Made by a program: the position numbers and the translations under genes
The notes under the pieces: model-generated
Seen by the model: the letters and a program-made list of their open reading frames with translations, nothing else
Databases searched by the model: none
What the model was told of the DNA's origin: nothing
In this document: positions 4,156-9,171 of the stretch, one piece after another
Numbering within the stretch: the stretch's first letter is position 1
Layout: every line of letters starts with the position of its first letter
Assembly: GCA_043782425.1 (NCBI GenBank)
Contig: JAYWAM010000318.1
Location: 1 to 9,171, forward strand
Origin: JAYWAM01 sp043782425
Lineage (GTDB): Bacteria; Pseudomonadota; Gammaproteobacteria; Burkholderiales; Usitatibacteraceae
Direction: 5' to 3'
Length of the DNA: 9,171 nt

Positions 4156-5997
4156 ATGAGTAACCCCAAAAAAATCAGCGCTGCTGCACAAGCGCTGGCG
4201 AACAACGACACGATCAGGCACTACGCGCTACAAAAATATGAAGCAATCCTGAACAATGCTTCGGTGGGCATTTCGTTCACGCGCGACGGAGTATTTCGCC
4301 ACGCCAATCCCGCCTTTGAGGAAATGTTTGGCTGGCCGCCCGGCGGGCTGGCCGGGCAGCCGGGAAGAGTGGTGTGGGGCTCTGATGAGGATTACGCAGA
4401 GCTGGGTCGCGCCGCTGGCCCGCTGCTCAGCCAGGGCAAGTCCATTGATCTTGAGCGCAGGATGCGGCGTCGTGACGGCAGCTTGTTTTGGGTGCGTATC
4501 CAGGGGCGGCCTATTGATCCGCTTGATCCCGTAGCCGCGGGAACCATCTGGATTATCGAGGACATTACCGAGCGGCGTAATGCCGTGGAGCGCCTGCGTC
4601 ATTTAAATGAGGAATTGGAACGGCGCGTGCGCCAGCGCACCGAAGAGCTGGCTGCCGCCAATGCCAAACTCAAATTGGAAGTTGAAGTGCGCTTGCACGC
4701 TGAGGAGCGGGCACGGCATCTGGCGCTGCACGATTCACTAACCGGCTTGCCAAACCGCAGGCTGCTTGAGGATCGTCTGGTGCAGTTGCTGGCGCAGGCG
4801 CAGCGCGAAGAATGGTCGGTCGCCATCATATTCATTGACCTGGACCGCTTTAAGGCCATCAACGATTCACTCGGCCACGCGGCAGGCGACGAGGTGTTGC
4901 GCGAAATGGCCAAGCGCCTCAAGGATACTTTGCGCAACAGCGACACGGTGGCGCGCCTCGGCGGCGATGAGTTCGTGCTGCTGGTATCGCGTATCCAGTC
5001 GCCCGCGGCAGTTCCTGCCATCGCTACAAAGCTGATGGCGCAGCTCAATTTGCCGTGTGTTGCCGGGGGGCAGACATTAAATATGACTGCTTCTATTGGC
5101 ATCAGTCTCTTTCCGGGTGATGGCGATGATGCGCAAAAGCTCCTGAGCTACGCCGATGCGGCGATGTACAACGCCAAGTCGGCGGGACGCAGCGGTTACC
5201 AGCTCTATAACTCATCCATGAGTGATGCTGTATACACACGGCTCAAGCTGGAGAGTGATCTTCACCAGGCGCTGGAGCGCGGCGAACTGGAGCTGCACTA
5301 CCAGTCACGTATCGATCTTGCTACGCGCGCAGTATGTGGATACGAAGGATTGCTGCGCTGGAACCATCCGCAAAACGGGCTGCTTTCACCCGCCGCGTTT
5401 ATTCCCATCGCTGAAAATAACGGCCTGATTGTGCCCATCGGCGCGTGGGTTATCGGCGAGGCGTGCAGGCTCATCATGCGCTGGCGCAGCGCAGGGCGTG
5501 TGGCGCTTCCTGTGGCGGTTAATCTCTCGGCGCGTCAGTTCTTCGACGGCGCCTTGCCACACCTTGTGGCGGACATTCTGACTGAGACAGGAGTTCCGCC
5601 CGAGTTACTGGAGCTGGAGATTACCGAAACCACTTTGATGGAAAATACTGATGCAACCTTGAGTCAGCTTGCCGAACTCAAGCGTCTTGGCGTGAAAATA
5701 TCGATTGATGATTTCGGCAGCGGCTTCTCGAGCTTGGCGTATCTGAAGCATTTTCGCGTTGACTATCTGAAGATCGATCAGTCTTTCGTGCGCGATATCA
5801 GCACCGATCCAGACGATGCGGCGATTGTCCTGGCGATCATCGGTCTGGCCAAGACGCTACAGTTTCGTGTTATTGCCGAAGGGGTTGAAACACGCGAGCA
5901 GTTTGAGTTTCTGGCTGCATGCCAATGCGATGAAGCACAAGGGTTCTATTTTGGCCAGTCGTGCGCAGCGGAGGAAATTGAACCTCCTCTAGCGTAG
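4156..5997 (+). CDS. PAS-GGDEF-EAL c-di-GMP turnover protein
   Basis: A 613-residue cytoplasmic hybrid. Residues 27-142 are a PAS domain (ILNNASVGISFTRDGVF ... GTIWIIEDITERR). Residues 143-190 are a coiled coil (NEELERRVRQRTEELAAANA). Residues 191-350 are a GGDEF domain with LGGDEF (active site 269-273) and an intact RxxD inhibitory site (RNSD, 260-263). Residues 365-610 are an EAL domain with EGL in place of EAL (397-399), VNLSARQF, EITE, IDDFG (Asp518/519), KIDQ (Lys539), AEGVE and QGF, so the usual metal and catalytic residues are all present. Both synthesis and hydrolysis of c-di-GMP are possible. The frame is open from ATG 4042, but that upstream part runs through the REP-like repeat. 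ATG 4156, with GGTGA four bases upstream, and the normal length before the PAS domain favour the shorter protein. It is separated from rsbS by 282 bases, so it is probably its own transcript. Its stop overlaps the convergent kinase gene. Confidence 0.93.
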   Translation: MSNPKKISAAAQALANNDTIRHYALQKYEAILNNASVGISFTRDGVFRHANPAFEEMFGWPPGGLAGQPGRVVWGSDEDYAELGRAAGPLLSQGKSIDLERRMRRRDGSLFWVRIQGRPIDPLDPVAAGTIWIIEDITERRNAVERLRHLNEELERRVRQRTEELAAANAKLKLEVEVRLHAEERARHLALHDSLTGLPNRRLLEDRLVQLLAQAQREEWSVAIIFIDLDRFKAINDSLGHAAGDEVLREMAKRLKDTLRNSDTVARLGGDEFVLLVSRIQSPAAVPAIATKLMAQLNLPCVAGGQTLNMTASIGISLFPGDGDDAQKLLSYADAAMYNAKSAGRSGYQLYNSSMSDAVYTRLKLESDLHQALERGELELHYQSRIDLATRAVCGYEGLLRWNHPQNGLLSPAAFIPIAENNGLIVPIGAWVIGEACRLIMRWRSAGRVALPVAVNLSARQFFDGALPHLVADILTETGVPPELLELEITETTLMENTDATLSQLAELKRLGVKISIDDFGSGFSSLAYLKHFRVDYLKIDQSFVRDISTDPDDAAIVLAIIGLAKTLQFRVIAEGVETREQFEFLAACQCDEAQGFYFGQSCAAEEIEPPLA

Positions 5998-7314
5998 CAC
6001 CGCAATCAGCAGGCCGATGGCGGCCAGCGCCAGCCCTCCTATCATCAGCACCGACAATAGCGGTCCCCATCTTCCGATTAATCTGGCTGGCTTAATACGC
6101 AGTGTCGCTGTGGAAGTCCCGGGCGGCGCTTTATCATGTGACTTGCTTTTCTGCGCGCCTGTGGCAGGGGTGGGTGCAGACTGTTGCGCCTGCATCCTGG
6201 CGCCCAGCACGCCCTCTATGCGGCCTTTGTAGGCACGCATTTTTTGTGTCTCACTGATGTACTCGCGAAATTCGTCGGTCTGTTTCATCAGCACCGCAAG
6301 GCGCATGGTTGCATCGAATGAATCGAACTGTTTGGCCAGCTTGAGCGCTACTACCTGCTCCTCAGGCGCTTGATCTGGGCGCCGTGCGGGGGGCGCTGGC
6401 GCATCTGCAGGTTTGCTCGCGCGCTGCGGCGCCGTACTGGCGGCGCGCACCACAGGTGCGCCGCCGGCATTGGCCAGCATGCGCCGCACTTCACGCAAGT
6501 CGGCGGCAAATTCACCCATGCTCTGGTAGCGAACCTCTAGCACCTTGGAGAGCGCTTTGGCCACGATCAAATCAAGCATGATAGCGACATCGGGATTGAG
6601 TGTCGAAGGCGGCGCCGGGTTGGAGTTGACGGTGGCGTACATGATGGCGTTGACGTTGTCGCCGTCGAACGGCGCTATGCCGGTGAGGGTTTCATACAAC
6701 ACTACGCCGAGTGAGAAAATGTCAGATCGATAGTCGATGGTCTTGCCGATCACCTGTTCGGGTGACATATAGCGTGGCGAGCCGAGGATCATTCCCGTCA
6801 TGGTCTTGACCGCCGACGCCGGCATGCGTGCAATGCCAAAATCTGTGATCTTGGCGAGAACGCCATTGGTGACCTTAATGACCATGATGTTGGACGGCTT
6901 GATGTCGCGGTGCACGACATCACGTTCGTGCGCGAACGCCAGGCCGTCTGCAACTTGCGCCATCAGGTCAACGGTGATTTCGACATTTGGCCGCTCTCCG
7001 GAAGCAAGCAGATCCTTGAGCTCCGTACCATCGAGAAATTCCATGGCCATGTAGGCCAGTTTTTCGTTTCTTCCGACATCGTAGATGGTCACGATGTTGG
7101 GATGATTGAGCCTGCCAGCGGCCTTTATTTCCTGCTGAAAGCGCGCCTCGTATTCCGCCAGGTCCTCCTTCGATAGTGCGAGATTGACGGTCTTGATGGC
7201 GACGATTCTATCTATCGCCGGATCGATAGCCTTGTAAACGGTGCCCATGGCGCCGCGACCGATAACATCGACGATTTTGTAACGCCCAAGTTGTTCAGGA
7301 TTGGTGTCTGACAT
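5989..7314 (-). CDS. Ser/Thr protein kinase (Hanks type) with C-terminal membrane anchor
   Basis: Residues 11-280 form a complete eukaryotic-like kinase: glycine loop IGRGAMGTVYKA (19-29), Lys41 in VAIK, VHRDIKPSN (Asp137 catalytic), DFG (158-160), threonines 171 and 173 in the activation loop, and GSPRYMSPEQ. It should phosphorylate Ser/Thr of partner proteins. Residues 285-410 are an Ala/Pro-rich linker with a helical patch (EEQVVALKLAKQFDSFDAT onwards). Residues 416-440 are a single hydrophobic segment ending one residue before the stop, so the kinase domain faces the cytoplasm with almost nothing outside. No PASTA or other sensor domain is present. A GGA sits about five bases before the ATG. 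It follows the lipoprotein gene by 12 bases. Kinases of this sort accompany type VI secretion loci (PpkA-like role), which the neighbouring TssQ-like gene suggests, but the link is inferred. Confidence 0.92.
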   Translation of the reverse strand: MSDTNPEQLGRYKIVDVIGRGAMGTVYKAIDPAIDRIVAIKTVNLALSKEDLAEYEARFQQEIKAAGRLNHPNIVTIYDVGRNEKLAYMAMEFLDGTELKDLLASGERPNVEITVDLMAQVADGLAFAHERDVVHRDIKPSNIMVIKVTNGVLAKITDFGIARMPASAVKTMTGMILGSPRYMSPEQVIGKTIDYRSDIFSLGVVLYETLTGIAPFDGDNVNAIMYATVNSNPAPPSTLNPDVAIMLDLIVAKALSKVLEVRYQSMGEFAADLREVRRMLANAGGAPVVRAASTAPQRASKPADAPAPPARRPDQAPEEQVVALKLAKQFDSFDATMRLAVLMKQTDEFREYISETQKMRAYKGRIEGVLGARMQAQQSAPTPATGAQKSKSHDKAPPGTSTATLRIKPARLIGRWGPLLSVLMIGGLALAAIGLLIAVLR

Positions 7315-7326
7315 GCTTTTCCATGT

Positions 7327-8130
7327 TTACTTTTTCTTTGCTGCGTCTTTTGCGGTTTTTTCGCGCGCTTTCCAGGCGCGTTGTCTGGCCGAGGAATAGA
7401 CCTTGTTCCAGGCTGGATGGCCGACCTCTGCCGGCAAAAGATTAAAGTCGGCATCGACTTCAAAAATTTTCTGAAACTCGTTTCGGCAAAGCGTGAACTT
7501 GCGTGTCAAACACAGACTGAAGGCCGAATGTTTGAGCGCTTTGATGCGGTCAGCCTTGACTGTCAGCCCTTCTTTGTATGCTTCCTGGAGGAGCTTGAGC
7601 GCACTATCGAATTGACCAATTTCGTATTTTTCCAATCCATCTGCCAGCAACTGTTCCGCCTTGCTGAGCGGCGCCTTGATCTTTTCCGGCGCCACCGATG
7701 TAGCAGCCACCAATTGCGCACGCACGTTACTGTAGACCGGGCCCCACACCGGATGTCCGGCTTCGGCGCTGGTTAGGTCAAATTTGGGATCGATCTCCAG
7801 CGCTTTGCGGAACTCTTCGCGACATTGTACGTTACGATTGGCGACGCAGTGAATGAAAGCAAGAAATTTGCGCGCTACTGCCTGTTCCGGCCTGGGGAGC
7901 AAACCGTGATCGAGCGCCGCAGTGAGACTTTTTAATGCGTCGTCATAGGCGCCCGCCTCGTATTGACGTAACCCGAGAGTTAAATTCTGCCAGGCTTTTT
8001 CGCGCAACTGGGTTTCAGTTACTTGCGGCGCAGGTGGTGCTGGCGGCGGCTCTTTCTTGATTGGCTCCAGGGGGACGCACCCCGCAAGCAGAGCAACCAA
8101 TAATCCGAACCAGACCAGTCGTATTAGCAT
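7327..8130 (-). CDS. TssQ-like lipoprotein with two tandem TPR-like/HPxW modules
   Basis: A signal peptide with lipobox LLAG-Cys18 marks a lipoprotein; Val-Pro after the Cys, with no Asp at +2, suggests the outer membrane. A proline-rich spacer (28-35) follows. Residues 45-140 and 157-252 are two copies of one module at a constant offset of 112 residues: GLxxYExGxxDxALKxL, a Cys pair eight apart (95/103 and 207/215), FRKALEIDPKF or FQKIFEVDADF, then AExGHPxW (Trp129, Trp241). The pattern is TPR-like and recalls the TssQ family of T6SS-associated lipoproteins. The tail is lysine-rich (KAREKTAKDAAKKK). AGGA at 8137-8140 supports the start. It lies between the cyclase-PEGA and kinase genes with gaps of 13 and 12 bases, so it is part of one operon. 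The lipoprotein call is firm; the TssQ name is from memory of the family and less sure. Confidence 0.82.
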   Translation of the reverse strand: MLIRLVWFGLLVALLAGCVPLEPIKKEPPPAPPAPQVTETQLREKAWQNLTLGLRQYEAGAYDDALKSLTAALDHGLLPRPEQAVARKFLAFIHCVANRNVQCREEFRKALEIDPKFDLTSAEAGHPVWGPVYSNVRAQLVAATSVAPEKIKAPLSKAEQLLADGLEKYEIGQFDSALKLLQEAYKEGLTVKADRIKALKHSAFSLCLTRKFTLCRNEFQKIFEVDADFNLLPAEVGHPAWNKVYSSARQRAWKAREKTAKDAAKKK

Positions 8131-8136
8131 CCTGTT

Positions 8137-8140
8137 TCCT
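8137..8140 (-). promoter_or_regulatory. Ribosome binding site AGGA of the lipoprotein gene
   Basis: Read on the minus strand, GAGGAAACAGG directly precedes ATG 8128-8130. It occupies the whole 13-base gap after the cyclase-PEGA stop codon, consistent with coupled translation. Confidence 0.6.
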
Positions 8141-8143
8141 CAG

Positions 8144-9171
8144 CTATTGGAACTTGTGGCGAATGGTGACTTCATCGCGTGTTTTAATTGTTAACGTTTC
8201 CGTATGCGGCGCAAAAGTCGTATTGCGCACCACAATTTTGTACTTGCCAGGCGAAAGTTTGATATTTTTCATAGGCGGGCTGACGCCGCGCAATTTTCCG
8301 TTGACAAACACCTCGCCCCACGGCGTGATGGAAAGCGTGACTGTCGCCAGGGGGATTTCGTGTTTCGCGTGCTCGCTTTTCACTGTGTCCTTGGCTGCGC
8401 TAATGTGTACCGGCGCTTCTACGGTTGCCGGGGGCTGCACTGTCGGCATTACGGGATCCGGAGATTTTACTGGATTGACCGGGAGTGCGGGCGTGAGCGC
8501 TGCTGCGGCATCAGTTTTTTCTGGCTCCAGTTTCATGGCATCGCTTTGTGCGAGCGTCGTCGGCGCGCTGATCTGCGTTGCCGGGGAAGCAGGGGGCTGA
8601 GCCGTTCTTTTCATGATTAATACGATAGCCAGCAGTAATATGATGGCGCCCAGCACACCACTGACTTTGGCGACTTTTTTGCTGTCGACAAAAAATCCGC
8701 TGCGAGGTGTTGCGTATGGTGTTGCGATTTCAAACGTGCCGGTCTGTATCGCCTTGGTCGCGGGATCGGCGCGCAGCTTCGGGTTGGTCTGTGCGGCGCG
8801 GTTTTCTATACTGACTTTGGCCGCCTTGAAAGCGCTTTCGGATTTTCCCACCACATAGATTTCGTGCTCGCGCACATGTTTGTCGGTGCGCGATCCCTCG
8901 AACTGGAACAACTTGGCGTATTCGTCGGAAAGGCAGGAGACGACGTCATAGTAGGAGCGCGAAACCACCACTTGCCCTGGCTTGGCGAAGCTCATGATGC
9001 GCTGTGCTACATTGATACCGTCGCCGATGATGTTGGGATGGCCATTGATGTCCTTAACCAGCTTGACCGGGCCAAGATTGATGCCGATACAGATCAGCCC
9101 CTCGTCTTCGTCGCGCCCTGCCGCGCCTTCACTCGTCGAACTTTTCAAAGAATCGCGCAGGTTCATGGCGA
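8144..9171 (-). CDS. Class III nucleotide-cyclase-like protein with membrane segment and PEGA domain (5' end outside window)
   Basis: The frame is open to the right edge, and the first in-window ATG (9164-9166) falls inside the cyclase fold, so the true start lies beyond 9171. Counted from that Met: residues 25-107 are the second half of a class III adenylate/guanylate cyclase domain, with IGINLGPVKLVKDING, then IGDGINVAQR holding the substrate-site Asp49 and the transition-state pair Asn52/Arg56, and TDKHVREHEIYVVG. The metal-binding aspartates would be outside the window, so activity cannot be judged. Residues 168-186 are one membrane helix, followed by a Pro/Ala-rich linker (190-270) and a PEGA domain (273-340; VFVNGKLRGVSP, LSPGKYKIVV). 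Likely topology is cyclase inside and PEGA in the periplasm. It is the first visible gene of an operon with the lipoprotein 13 bases downstream. It may make cAMP as a local signal; that is inference. Confidence 0.87.
   Translation of the reverse strand, partial: AMNLRDSLKSSTSEGAAGRDEDEGLICIGINLGPVKLVKDINGHPNIIGDGINVAQRIMSFAKPGQVVVSRSYYDVVSCLSDEYAKLFQFEGSRTDKHVREHEIYVVGKSESAFKAAKVSIENRAAQTNPKLRADPATKAIQTGTFEIATPYATPRSGFFVDSKKVAKVSGVLGAIILLLAIVLIMKRTAQPPASPATQISAPTTLAQSDAMKLEPEKTDAAAALTPALPVNPVKSPDPVMPTVQPPATVEAPVHISAAKDTVKSEHAKHEIPLATVTLSITPWGEVFVNGKLRGVSPPMKNIKLSPGKYKIVVRNTTFAPHTETLTIKTRDEVTIRHKFQ

Noticed and set aside
4599..5102. Minus-strand open frame (167 codons) opposite the GGDEF domain of the hybrid protein
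   Set aside because: Low-complexity Ser/Arg-rich composition typical of a shadow of a GC-rich gene; no domain.
8061..8620. Plus-strand open frames opposite the PEGA and linker region
   Set aside because: They are Gly/Ala/Ser-rich or Arg/Cys-rich shadows of the Pro/Ala-rich linker, with no ribosome site or family match.
9164..9166. ATG at 9164-9166 as the true start of the cyclase-PEGA gene
   Set aside because: It falls in the middle of the class III cyclase domain, and the frame continues to the window edge, so it is an internal methionine.

Overview
The window looks like a chromosomal signalling locus from a Gram-negative bacterium. A betaproteobacterium (Nitrosomonadales/Gallionellaceae or Burkholderiales type) is my best guess, based on moderately high GC, a lipobox outer-membrane lipoprotein, PAS-GGDEF-EAL hybrids and a TssQ-like lipoprotein. 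The assignment is by feel; there is no taxonomic marker gene here.

Layout. (1) 1-540: the decayed 3' end of an integrase-type transposase on the minus strand, with three copies of a TTTTGACCCC motif that probably mark its terminus. (2) 543-3873, plus strand: a tight four-gene cluster coding for a GGDEF diguanylate cyclase, an RsbT-like kinase fused to an RsbX-like PP2C phosphatase, an RsbR-type STAS co-antagonist and an RsbS-type single STAS protein. This is a stressosome module. No sigma-B, RsbV or RsbW is visible; the gene next to it is a diguanylate cyclase. (3) 3874-4155: a gap with three REP-like palindromic elements. (4) 4156-5997, plus strand: a PAS-GGDEF-EAL protein with intact motifs for both making and breaking c-di-GMP. 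(5) 5989-9171, minus strand, converging on the previous gene with a 9-bp overlap of coding ends: a three-gene operon, read right to left. It encodes a class III nucleotide-cyclase-like protein with one membrane segment and a PEGA domain (5' end outside the window), a lipoprotein made of two tandem copies of a TPR-like/HPxW module (TssQ-like), and a Ser/Thr protein kinase with a C-terminal membrane anchor.

How the genes may work together (inference). In the plus-strand cluster, the RsbR/RsbS complex would hold the RsbT domain. Phosphorylation of RsbS Ser60 and RsbR Thr224 would free it to act on the diguanylate cyclase, and the RsbX domain on the same chain would reset the complex. This matches the idea, described for Moorella thermoacetica, that stressosomes can control c-di-GMP rather than a sigma factor. 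The fusion of the opposing kinase and phosphatase in one chain is the most distinctive feature. The minus-strand operon resembles the regulatory part of a type VI secretion locus, but no core T6SS gene is in view.
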